Positions 1 through 9,313 of a stretch of DNA of 64,000 bases are shown in pieces. The translations under genes and the position numbers were made by a program. Origin of the DNA: Niastella yeongjuensis. GTDB taxonomy: Bacteria > Bacteroidota > Bacteroidia > Chitinophagales > Chitinophagaceae. The notes below the pieces were generated by a model, which worked only from the letters and a program-made list of their open reading frames with translations, was not told the DNA's origin and did not search any database. Location of the stretch: the NCBI RefSeq assembly GCF_900110245.1, contig NZ_FOCZ01000021.1:1-64000 (forward strand). The letters are read 5' to 3'. Each line of letters begins with the position of its first letter. Positions within the stretch are counted from its first letter, which is position 1.

Positions 1-1368
1 GGCAGAAACCGTTAATAATTTATAACTACGGCCTGCATCGGTTGGCTGCACGGCAGGAGCTTCTTCCAGGATGGCATGTGCATTGGTGCCCCCGATGCCA
101 AAAGAACTTACCCCTGCCCGTAAGGGCCAGTTGCTGTTGCGAGCCCAGGGCTGCAGGCGGGTGTTCACATAAAAAGGCCCCCCTGCAAAATCGATCTCCG
201 GATTTGCTTCCTGGAAATGCAGGCTCGGTGGCAATTGTTTGTGTTGCAGGCTCAGCGCTGTTTTAATAAGCCCCGCCACCCCGGCTGCCGTATCAAGATG
301 TCCAACATTTGTTTTTACAGAACCGATAGCACAGAATTTATTATTACCGCCAGTGGCAAATGCTTCGTTAAGGGCCCGCACTTCCACCGGATCACCCAAT
401 CTTGTACCTGTGCCATGTGCCTCGATATACCCTATGCTGTGCGCCGGTACATTAGCCATCTTTTGCGCAGTTACAATACAATCCATCTGGCCCTTTACAG
501 CCGGCGTTGTATAACCGGCTTTCTGACTGCCATCATTATTGATGGCAGTAGCTTTTATTACCGCATAAATATGGTCCTTATCATTGAGCGCGTCCTGCAG
601 TCTTTTCAACAGCACGACACCTGTACCTTCCCCTACTGATGTGCCCGTTGCAGCGGCATCGAATGCGCGGCAATGACCATCGCTCGAAGTAACTTTTCCT
701 TCCTGCCAACAATATCCCTGTTTAGTAATTGTCTTTATTGATACGCCACCGGCCAACGCCATCCAACACTCCCTGGTGAGCAGGCTCCGGCAGGCAAGAT
801 GAATAGCCACCAGTGACGTGGAACATGCCGAATCAACATATACAGCCGGGCCCTTCAAATTCAGTTTATAGGCAACAAGGGTGGCAATGAAATTGGCATA
901 AGAGATCATTTTAAAATACAGCGGGTCCACTGATGAATTCGCCAATTGCCCATGGGCATACAGCTGCCAGTTTGCATTGGCCGAAGCACCTGTAAATAAA
1001 CCAATCTTTTTATTATCAACCGCAGCTGCATATCCTGCATCTTCGAGCGCCTGCCAGCAATGCTGGTGAAACAGTCTTATCTGGGGATCCATTAATGCAG
1101 CTTCTTCCGGACTGTAACCAAAAAACCCATGATCAAACTGATCTTTATTATTTACAATCCCGCCGCAGGACCGCACATAAGAGGGATCCTGCCACAGCGC
1201 TTCGTCAATATGCAATGCTTTTAGTTCGGCTTCCGTGAAAAAGGTAAGCGATTCCCTCCCTTCCTGCAGGTTTTTCCAGTATTGCCGGTAATCATCGCTT
1301 CCCGGAAATTGCGCCGACATCCCAATGATGGCTACCTCCAGCCCACTGTATCCGTTATCTTTACTCAT
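1..1368 (-). CDS. Polyketide synthase, N-terminal ketosynthase (partial, runs off the window)
   Basis: This is the 5' part of a PKS gene read leftward off the window; 456 codons are visible and no stop is reached. It begins MSKDNGYSGLEVAIIGMS and is a type I ketosynthase throughout. The active-site Cys lies in DSACSTS, the two catalytic His lie in EAHGTGT and NVGHLDTAAG, and the GGTNAH motif follows. A ketosynthase catalyses decarboxylative condensation; placed after the last NRPS it would extend the peptidyl thioester with a malonyl-type unit. The ATG (1368-1366) overlaps the upstream NRPS stop in ATGAGTAA, suggesting translational coupling. No TubC-type docking domain precedes the KS, unlike the NRPSs. 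Acyltransferase, reductive, carrier or release domains cannot be judged because the gene is cut. Confidence 0.93.
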   Translation of the reverse strand, partial: MSKDNGYSGLEVAIIGMSAQFPGSDDYRQYWKNLQEGRESLTFFTEAELKALHIDEALWQDPSYVRSCGGIVNNKDQFDHGFFGYSPEEAALMDPQIRLFHQHCWQALEDAGYAAAVDNKKIGLFTGASANANWQLYAHGQLANSSVDPLYFKMISYANFIATLVAYKLNLKGPAVYVDSACSTSLVAIHLACRSLLTRECWMALAGGVSIKTITKQGYCWQEGKVTSSDGHCRAFDAAATGTSVGEGTGVVLLKRLQDALNDKDHIYAVIKATAINNDGSQKAGYTTPAVKGQMDCIVTAQKMANVPAHSIGYIEAHGTGTRLGDPVEVRALNEAFATGGNNKFCAIGSVKTNVGHLDTAAGVAGLIKTALSLQHKQLPPSLHFQEANPEIDFAGGPFYVNTRLQPWARNSNWPLRAGVSSFGIGGTNAHAILEEAPAVQPTDAGRSYKLLTVSA

Positions 1369-4300
1369 GCGCTTCAATATTAAACTTGTTAAATGCGGTT
1401 ATTAGTTCTTCCTGTTCATATACTTCTTCGTTAGCTGGTACCGGCTCCTGCACAATATGATCCACCAGCCCCTTTATACTCGGGTATTCAAATAACAGGG
1501 CTACACTTATTTCCCGGCCAAGCAAATTGCTTACAAGACTGGCCAAACGCACGATCCGGATCGAATTGCCCCCCACATCAAAGAAATTATCTGTGATGCT
1601 TATCCGCGCTCTTCCCAGCAGCTCACGCCATATTTGCACCAGTTGTTCTTCTATTTCATTCCGGGGTAACTCATGGCCCTGGCTTTCCAGCCGGTTGAAT
1701 GCCCCCGGAGCAGGTAGTTTACTCCTGTCGATCTTACCATTCACCGTCAAAGGAAGTGAATCCAATTGCAGCAGATGCGCCGGCAACATCCAGGCAGGCA
1801 AACGGGTCAACAACCAGCTCTTCAAAGCTGACAGATCCAGTTCGCTTTTTGCTTTTATATAGGCTGCCAGCTCCTGTTCGTCATTGTTGCTCCTTACCAT
1901 CACGACAGCGGTATCCACGCTTTCATATTTTAGTATTACATTTTCTATCTCACCCGGCTCCACACGATATCCCCGTATTTTCACCTGGTCATCCCGGCGG
2001 CCAATAAACACCAGGCTGCCGTCGGGCAGCCATTTGCCAAGATCTCCTGTGCGGTACATACGTTCGCCCGCGCCATAGGGATTTGACACAAACTTTGCGG
2101 CAGTTAGCTCCGGGTTGTTTAAATAACCATAGGCCAGGCCCGCACCGGCAATGCAGATCTCCCCGGGTATGTCTGTTCCGCAGGGATTATTATCCTCGTT
2201 AAGAATGTAGATAGCCGTATGCGCAATAGGTTTACCGATAACAACCCGTTCGCCCTGTTCTATACGGGCCACCACACATCCTACAGTCGTTTCGGTTGGA
2301 CCATATTCATTATATATTTCAATTGCCGGAGCTATCTTTTTCAATATATCAACCTGTTCTGCCGTCAACTGTTCCCCGCCTACAATAGCCCGCCGCATGG
2401 TATCGGATGACAAAGTCAGGTATTTCATAAGGCCGATGTGCGAAGGCGTTAGTTTAATGCTGTTAACACTGCTTTCCGCACTGAAACTGTGCATTAATAC
2501 TTCTGCCAATGCTGTCGTTTGGGGATACACCGTGAGTGTGCCACTCTGGGTCAGGGTGCAAAAGATACTGGTAACAGTTAAATCGAACGACAGCGAGGTG
2601 AACAACCCAAAACTGGCCGGTTTGCCATTGCTGAAATAATAGTTATTCGACCACTGAATATAATTGGAAAGACTGCCATGGGTAATAGCACATCCTTTTG
2701 GGTTTCCTGTTGAACCGGAAGTATAGATCACATAAGCCAGGGCCTCACCTGCCGTTGCAGCCGAATGTACCGGCGCATCGGTTATTCCACTTAATTGGAG
2801 GTCCATTGCCACTATCGGCCCCTGATAAGCATCCAGGTCATAGATGTAGTCAGATTGAGTAAGCAAAACTTTTACCCCCGCATCTTGCAAGATATATTCC
2901 CTTCGCGTCCGGGGATATTCGGGGTCTATGGGTACATAAGCACCCCCGGCCTTCAACACGCCCAATACACCAACGATCATCAGGGGCGATCTGTCGAGCA
3001 GGATGCCTATGCGGTCGTTCGCTCCAATGCCATAATTATTTATCAGGTATGCGGCCAGTCTGCCCGCCTGATCATTCAGCTCCCGGTAACTTACCGCAGT
3101 GCTTCCGAAACTAATGGCTACATTTTCCGGATGGCGAACAGCTTCGGCTTCGATCAACGCGGTCACTGACTGGTAACCGGTATAGTTGGGAACAATGTCG
3201 TTAAACGATCTCAATACCTTGTTCCGCTCTTCGTCACTTAAACCGGTAATATCCTTCACCGCTGCCGAAGGATCGTTCACTATTTGTTCAATGATCTGTG
3301 TGAGGCATTCCTGCAACTGCCGCACCTTGTCTTCAGCATATATATTCCCATTATAATCAAACCGGATAGAGAAGGTGCGGGCCGGATTCACCATCATAGT
3401 GAAGTCAAAATTATTTTGTGCAAATACCTTAAAAGAAGTCATGGAAAGGGAATTGCCCTTACTTCCCACAGGCATACTTTCTTCTACCAGTTGCTGAACC
3501 GGGAAATTCTGGAATAAGATAATATGATCGAATAATTCCCTCCCGGGTGATAGCGCTTCCTGTATTTCTCCCAGCTGCAGATACCTGTCCCCTACATTAT
3601 TTATAGATGCCTGTTGCGTTGCTTTCAAAAGCGCTGCGACAGTAGCTGTACTATTTATTGTAATCCGAACCGGGATCGTATTGATGAACATCCCGATCAT
3701 TTCTTCCACACCTTTCAGTTCGGCAGGGCGGCCTGATACAACAGCGCCGAATACCACATCTGATGTATTATTATACCTGGAAAGTAAAATACCCCAGGCA
3801 GCCTGGATAAATGAACTTTCTGTTATCGCCAACTCATCACAAATATTCCTTACGGATTGACGAAGTGACTCCTCAAGAGAAAAACCCACAGACTGCGGTA
3901 AAAATGCCCGGTTTGCCACGGTTTCCTTTTTAGGCAGCACACTCATAGTATCATAACCGGACAGATAATTTTTCCAGTAAGAAAGACTGGCTTCCCGATC
4001 CTGCTTACCCAGCCATTCAATATATCGCGCATATGGCTGTACTTTGGGCAGTGCGGCCTCCCGGCTCTGTTGCAGACTGTAATAGATCTCAAAAAACTCT
4101 TTGATCAAAATGCCCACACACCAGCCATCCATTAAGATATGATGATGACTCCACACAAACTCATAACGATCCTGATCCAGCTTTATAAGCGTGAGTCGCA
4201 TCTGCGAACCCTGGTGCAAATCAAAACCCTTTGACCGGTCTGCAGCTCGTAATGCCTCTACGGAAAAATCACGGTCTGTTGTTTTATCTTCATAATGAAA

Positions 4301-7300
4301 CCCGTTTGCCACTGTTTTCTTTACCAGTTGCAAGGGCCTTTCGCCTAGCTCTCTACTAAAACAGGTGCGTAATACCGCATGCCGTTCTACCAGTAGTTCA
4401 TAGCTCTTTGCCAGTTGCGCAAGATCGAGTTCGTCTTGCACCCCATAACACATCTGTTCAAAATACGCCCCGGCACGCGGGTTCATCAGCCACTGATAAT
4501 ACAATCCTTCCTGCAAGGGACTTAAAGGATATACATCTTCTATCTGTTCATCGCGGTTTAAAACCTCCCATTGCGCCACAGACAGTTCTTTCCACGTAAG
4601 GTCTACCGGTGTCAGTCGCTCAGTGGTTGTTATAGACAGCTCTCCGATCAATGCTTCCAGCTCCTGCCGGTATATCCTGGTCAGTTCTTCTATGGTTGAT
4701 TTGTTATATTGCTCATTACTATAGCTTATCGACAATCGCAGCTTCCCCCCTATCGTAATGCCTGTTATATCCAGCAGCGTCTCCCGCTGGCGATCCGGAC
4801 CGATACGATTGCCTTGCGGTTCGCCCGATAATTCCCCCAGTGGATTACTACTGCCCGCCGCTGTTCCGTCGCCAAAATCGCCCAGGTAGTTAAAGCTGAT
4901 CTGTGGATCCGGACCATGTGTGCGTCCTTTTAAATATCGCAAAATTCCATAACCGATCCCTTTATTAGGGACCCGGTGCAGGTGCTCCTTGATGGCTATT
5001 AGCTGCGCGATCCGGTTGTCGCGGTAACTCAGGTCCAGTACAACAGGATACATCGTCGTAAACCAACCCACCGTACGGCTCAGATCGGTTTCTGCTCCTA
5101 TGTTTTCACGGCCATGGCCTTCCACACTGATCAACAACCGATCAAGACCCATCACCGAGGACAAGGCAAGACCGAGCGCCGTTAATAAGATATCATTGGT
5201 TCCTGTATGGTATGCTTTATAACACCTGGTAAACAACTGCTCCGTCAACTGTTCATCGAGCATAAATGAACACGATGCCCGGTCCTTTTCCAGGTTGCTT
5301 CCTTCGCTATTGTCTATTCGAATTGAAGGATGGGGCTCAATCGCCAGCGAAGACCACCATGCTTCTTCCTGCTGCAACACCGTACTGTTGCTGTACTCTA
5401 ATTGTTGCTGCATCCAGTACTTAAAAGAATCGGTCTTTAAGGGTAATTGCAGTGGCGAACCCGACAGAAACTGCTCATACAGGTTGCCCAGGTCTTCCAG
5501 CAGTATACGCCACGAGACCCCGTCTGTTACCAGGTGATGGATCACCAGCAACAACCGGTCGGCTTCCGCACCCCGGAACAAACAGACCCGCAGCAGAGGA
5601 CCTTCCTGCAGACTGATGCCCGATTGCACCTGCTCGCAGTGTTGTTCAAAGTTTTCCGGCGTCACAACTTCCACTATCTCGAATCCATACTGCTGCTCCC
5701 GGCCAAGATTTTCCTGTACCCAGCCCTGGGCAGTTTGCCGGTACACCATCCGCAGTGTATCATGGTGTAATACCAGTTCATCAAGTGCGGTCCGCAAGGC
5801 GGCTTCAGACAATCTACCCTTGCTTTGTAATAAGATCGACTGGTTATAATGATGGCTGTTGCCACTGTTGTTGGTGAAAAACCATTGCTGTATTGGACTT
5901 AATGGAATAAGGCCTGTTACCAGTTCCTGGTCAATGGAACGACCACTGCTGCTAATGCGTGCTGCCAGTTCTTCCAGCACCGGGTATAACAGCACATCCT
6001 GGATCGGCAGGGTGTAACCCTGTTGCTTCAGCCGTGCTACCACCTGGATCGATTTGATGGAATCACCGCCCAGCACAAAAAAATCATCCTGGATGCCTAT
6101 GCGTTGCTTCTTTAACACTTCTTCGCAAATCGCTATCAGCACCCGTTCTTCTTCGGTTCGCGGGGCTTCGTATGGAACACCAGTTTCATGCGACATCCCA
6201 TGAGGATCAGGCAATGCCTTTTTATCCAGCTTGCCATTAATATTGAGTGGTATCTTTTCTACTTGTATATAATAAGCCGGCAGCATCCAGGCAGGCAGCC
6301 GTGCTGCCAGGTATTGCCGCAAAACAGCAGCATGTATTGTCACTTTACCTACAAAATAAGCAACCAGCTCCAGCTCACCTTTCTCATTCCGCTTAGTCAA
6401 AACAGCGGCTTCGAGTATGTGCTCATGATGCTGTAACACATTGCTGATCTCATCCGGTTCAATCCGGTATCCACGTATTTTCACCTGGTCATCCCGGCGG
6501 CCAATAAACTCGATATTTCCGTCAGCCCGCCACCGGCCAAGATCACCGGTACGGTAAATGGTGGCCCCGTCTTGAAATGGATCATTCACAAACTTCAATT
6601 CCGTCAGTTGGGGATTGTTCAAATAACCACGGGCCAGTCCTGCCCCACCAATGCAGATCTCGCCCACAACACCAACCGGACAAAGCATCTGCGCTGCATC
6701 GAGCATATAAATACGGGTTTGTGCTATTGGCCGGCCTATCTGCACCGGTTCTTCTTCCTGTAGTAACTTTACAATACAGCCTACTGTCGCTTCAGTAGGA
6801 CCGTATTCATTATAGATCTCCATAGCAGGATTGATCCGTTTAAGTATATGCACCTGCTGTGGTGTTATTTGCTCGCCGCCCACCACGGCACAAATGACAG
6901 CCTTGCTTTGGATGTCGAGATGGCCTAACAAATTAATATGTGAGGGAGTAAGTTTGATGCTGTCATTGCCACTGTCGAGGTGGAAATAATGCTGTAGAAT
7001 ATCTTCTGTTGCCTGCTCCTGTTTGTATACGGTTAAAGCGCCGCCGGTGGTCAATGAACAAAAAATACTGGTCACTGTCAGGTCAAATGACAGGGAAGTA
7101 TACAATCCAAAATTTGCCCTGCGGGAACCCGGGAAGTAATAATTATTTGACCACTGAATATAATTTGATAATCCACCATGCGTGATGGTACAACCTTTCG
7201 GCTGCCCGGTAGACCCTGAAGTATAAATCACATAAGCAAGATCCATCTCATCGATGGCAGGCAGTGTAATATTGACAGCAGGTGGTAACGTATCCAGTTG

Positions 7301-9283
7301 AATGTCGATGGAAAAGATTTGTCCGGCGTAATCGCCGAGATCAAACATATAAGCTGTTTCAGTTATCAACAACTGCAAGCCGGCATCCTTAACAATGTAA
7401 TCGATGCGCGGTTTGGGATAAGCAGGATCAATGGGAACATACACGCCACCAGCCTTCAGTATTCCTAAAATAGCAACAATCATTTTTTCCGACCGGTCAA
7501 GCAGTATCCCGACCATATCACCCTTGCGAAGCTGGTATTCATTTAACAAACTGGCCGCCAGTTTCGTTGATTGCTCATCCAGTTGTTTATAGGTGAGACG
7601 CTTCCCCGCATACACTATTGCCGTACTGTTCTCGCTCATAGTTACTTGCTCTTCAAACAGGGACAGCACAGACCTGTATGTGTTATAATTTTTCGGTACT
7701 GTGTTAAAGGCAACCAACAGCTTATGCTTTTCTTCTTCCCCTAAATAATCCAATTTCGACACAGCCAGATCCGGCGTGGACAGGGCTGCTTTCAGTAGAC
7801 CTTCGAAATGGAAGCCGATCCGTTCAGCAGTTGCCCGCTCAAACAGATCACTGTTGTATTCCAGCAATAAATTAAGTTGTCCATCCTGTTCAATAAACAG
7901 GAAAGTAAGATCAAACTTACTTATAACATGCGTTGTGGCTTCATAAGCATTTACCTGCAATTTTTCCGGTTGCATGGCAGGTGTTGAAGAAAAGGTCCCC
8001 GCCGTTTGCAGATCTATAAAAACATCAAACAAAGGGTTCCGGCTCGTATCACGTTGCAGGTTCAATTGCTGCAGTAATTCATCGAATGGATAAGCCTGGT
8101 GTTCATAGGCTTCGAGGGTTATCTGTCGCACATGACTGAACAGGTCGCGAAAATTATCATTACCCTTTACCCGGGCCCGTAATGCCAGTGCATTTAAATA
8201 AAACCCTATCTGGTTTTCCAGATCAGCATGCTCTCTGCCGGCAATCGGGCTGCCGGTTATCAGATCTTCTTCACCGGTGTACCTGTATAATAAAAGATTC
8301 ACCATGGCCACCAGCCCCATAAACAGGCTTCCGCCCTGTTCCTGACTAAACTGTTGTATTCCCCGGTAAAGAACCTCCGGCACAGGCACCGTGACTATGC
8401 CGCCGTTATAAGTCTTGACAGCAGCCCGTGTTTTATCATAAGGCAGCTCCGGCACGGGTAACTCACCTGCCAGTTGCTGCAACCAATACGTTTTATGTAT
8501 ATCGAAGGCGCCTGACTCCAATTGGTGCTGTTGCCAGACAGCATAATCTTTGTAATGTACGCGTAAAGGGTCCGGTTCATAGGTTACGCCGTTACTATGT
8601 GCATAGTAAAACGCCATCAACTCACGAACAAGAATATTCATCGACCAGCCATCGCTGATGATATGATGCATGGTAAACGCAAACACCCATTGAGTATCAG
8701 CAATACGGAATAAAGCAGCTCGTAATAAAGGACCATTCACTAAATCGAAAGGCCGGTTATATGCCTCTTGCACCAGCTCTTTTGCTGCGGCGCCGGGATC
8801 TGCTTCCCCGCGCAGGTCATGATCGGTCACACTAAATCCTATAACTTCTGCCGCCTTGATTATTTGAACGAGATGCCCCTGCGCATCTTCCCCAAAGGTG
8901 GTTCGCAGGCTTTCATGCCGTTCAATGAGACTACTGAAAGCAAACTGCAGGGATGATAAATTCAGCTCGCCTTCAAAAATAAATACCCGGCTAATATTGT
9001 AGGCAATATTGCCCTGTGGGAGCTGGCTCAGGAGCCACAATCTCCGTTGCGGGGACGACAGCGCGTAATGAGCGTGCGGAGCCACAACCGGGATGGCATC
9101 ATACAGCGCTTTTTTCTTTCTGTAGGTAGTAATTAATTCGATCAGGTCTTTTTTATGCAACCTGATTTCATCGAGCAATGTACCGGTTAAAACACCCTTA
9201 GGTGCTTCAACGTCTAATTGCCCGTTATTTACGCTGATGTTAACCTTAAGCTGTTGTAATTTTTTATATAATGCAAAGGCCAT
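1361..9283 (-). CDS. Two-module NRPS, TubCdd-C-A-T-E-C-A-T, predicted D-Asn then Asn
   Basis: A 2640-aa NRPS, last before the PKS. Residues 1-60 are a TubC-like docking domain. Then come C (HHIISDGWS near 207), A (YTSGSTG near 684), T (GGDSIKS near 1071), E (HHLVTDG near 1248, EGHGRE, FNYLGDF near 1464), a D-accepting-type C (YPLSPLQEG near 1584, HHHILMDGW near 1714), A (near 2189) and T (GGNSIRI near 2569). The A-pocket residues, aligned by eye to GrsA, read DLTKVGEVGK and DLTKIGEVGK. Both are close to the published Asn code DLTKLGEVGK, so D-Asn followed by Asn is inferred. Its C-terminus (NIEAHE) lacks the acidic, hydrophobic-ending tail of the other NRPSs, as expected if it hands over to a PKS without a docking domain. 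A T-E-C segment is almost identical to one in the preceding gene. Confidence 0.95.
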   Translation of the reverse strand: MAFALYKKLQQLKVNISVNNGQLDVEAPKGVLTGTLLDEIRLHKKDLIELITTYRKKKALYDAIPVVAPHAHYALSSPQRRLWLLSQLPQGNIAYNISRVFIFEGELNLSSLQFAFSSLIERHESLRTTFGEDAQGHLVQIIKAAEVIGFSVTDHDLRGEADPGAAAKELVQEAYNRPFDLVNGPLLRAALFRIADTQWVFAFTMHHIISDGWSMNILVRELMAFYYAHSNGVTYEPDPLRVHYKDYAVWQQHQLESGAFDIHKTYWLQQLAGELPVPELPYDKTRAAVKTYNGGIVTVPVPEVLYRGIQQFSQEQGGSLFMGLVAMVNLLLYRYTGEEDLITGSPIAGREHADLENQIGFYLNALALRARVKGNDNFRDLFSHVRQITLEAYEHQAYPFDELLQQLNLQRDTSRNPLFDVFIDLQTAGTFSSTPAMQPEKLQVNAYEATTHVISKFDLTFLFIEQDGQLNLLLEYNSDLFERATAERIGFHFEGLLKAALSTPDLAVSKLDYLGEEEKHKLLVAFNTVPKNYNTYRSVLSLFEEQVTMSENSTAIVYAGKRLTYKQLDEQSTKLAASLLNEYQLRKGDMVGILLDRSEKMIVAILGILKAGGVYVPIDPAYPKPRIDYIVKDAGLQLLITETAYMFDLGDYAGQIFSIDIQLDTLPPAVNITLPAIDEMDLAYVIYTSGSTGQPKGCTITHGGLSNYIQWSNNYYFPGSRRANFGLYTSLSFDLTVTSIFCSLTTGGALTVYKQEQATEDILQHYFHLDSGNDSIKLTPSHINLLGHLDIQSKAVICAVVGGEQITPQQVHILKRINPAMEIYNEYGPTEATVGCIVKLLQEEEPVQIGRPIAQTRIYMLDAAQMLCPVGVVGEICIGGAGLARGYLNNPQLTELKFVNDPFQDGATIYRTGDLGRWRADGNIEFIGRRDDQVKIRGYRIEPDEISNVLQHHEHILEAAVLTKRNEKGELELVAYFVGKVTIHAAVLRQYLAARLPAWMLPAYYIQVEKIPLNINGKLDKKALPDPHGMSHETGVPYEAPRTEEERVLIAICEEVLKKQRIGIQDDFFVLGGDSIKSIQVVARLKQQGYTLPIQDVLLYPVLEELAARISSSGRSIDQELVTGLIPLSPIQQWFFTNNSGNSHHYNQSILLQSKGRLSEAALRTALDELVLHHDTLRMVYRQTAQGWVQENLGREQQYGFEIVEVVTPENFEQHCEQVQSGISLQEGPLLRVCLFRGAEADRLLLVIHHLVTDGVSWRILLEDLGNLYEQFLSGSPLQLPLKTDSFKYWMQQQLEYSNSTVLQQEEAWWSSLAIEPHPSIRIDNSEGSNLEKDRASCSFMLDEQLTEQLFTRCYKAYHTGTNDILLTALGLALSSVMGLDRLLISVEGHGRENIGAETDLSRTVGWFTTMYPVVLDLSYRDNRIAQLIAIKEHLHRVPNKGIGYGILRYLKGRTHGPDPQISFNYLGDFGDGTAAGSSNPLGELSGEPQGNRIGPDRQRETLLDITGITIGGKLRLSISYSNEQYNKSTIEELTRIYRQELEALIGELSITTTERLTPVDLTWKELSVAQWEVLNRDEQIEDVYPLSPLQEGLYYQWLMNPRAGAYFEQMCYGVQDELDLAQLAKSYELLVERHAVLRTCFSRELGERPLQLVKKTVANGFHYEDKTTDRDFSVEALRAADRSKGFDLHQGSQMRLTLIKLDQDRYEFVWSHHHILMDGWCVGILIKEFFEIYYSLQQSREAALPKVQPYARYIEWLGKQDREASLSYWKNYLSGYDTMSVLPKKETVANRAFLPQSVGFSLEESLRQSVRNICDELAITESSFIQAAWGILLSRYNNTSDVVFGAVVSGRPAELKGVEEMIGMFINTIPVRITINSTATVAALLKATQQASINNVGDRYLQLGEIQEALSPGRELFDHIILFQNFPVQQLVEESMPVGSKGNSLSMTSFKVFAQNNFDFTMMVNPARTFSIRFDYNGNIYAEDKVRQLQECLTQIIEQIVNDPSAAVKDITGLSDEERNKVLRSFNDIVPNYTGYQSVTALIEAEAVRHPENVAISFGSTAVSYRELNDQAGRLAAYLINNYGIGANDRIGILLDRSPLMIVGVLGVLKAGGAYVPIDPEYPRTRREYILQDAGVKVLLTQSDYIYDLDAYQGPIVAMDLQLSGITDAPVHSAATAGEALAYVIYTSGSTGNPKGCAITHGSLSNYIQWSNNYYFSNGKPASFGLFTSLSFDLTVTSIFCTLTQSGTLTVYPQTTALAEVLMHSFSAESSVNSIKLTPSHIGLMKYLTLSSDTMRRAIVGGEQLTAEQVDILKKIAPAIEIYNEYGPTETTVGCVVARIEQGERVVIGKPIAHTAIYILNEDNNPCGTDIPGEICIAGAGLAYGYLNNPELTAAKFVSNPYGAGERMYRTGDLGKWLPDGSLVFIGRRDDQVKIRGYRVEPGEIENVILKYESVDTAVVMVRSNNDEQELAAYIKAKSELDLSALKSWLLTRLPAWMLPAHLLQLDSLPLTVNGKIDRSKLPAPGAFNRLESQGHELPRNEIEEQLVQIWRELLGRARISITDNFFDVGGNSIRIVRLASLVSNLLGREISVALLFEYPSIKGLVDHIVQEPVPANEEVYEQEELITAFNKFNIEAHE
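4005..6170 (-). repeat. Direct repeat copy A: T-E-C segment of the 2640-aa NRPS
   Basis: About 2.15 kb encoding the first carrier domain, the epimerase and the first half of the next condensation domain. It is nearly identical, in DNA and protein, to 11900-14065 in the neighbouring NRPS, at a constant offset of about 7895 bp. Similarity falls sharply at the A-T linker and inside the C domain. Boundaries were judged by eye. Confidence 0.85.
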
Positions 9284-9313
9284 ATAGAAGCATTAACTGT
9301 CAGGAATTACCTT

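Noticed and set aside
4955-4980. Hairpin ccctttattaggg, and its copy near 12855, as a terminator
   Set aside because: It lies inside coding sequence of the epimerase domains in both repeat copies and has no T-tract.
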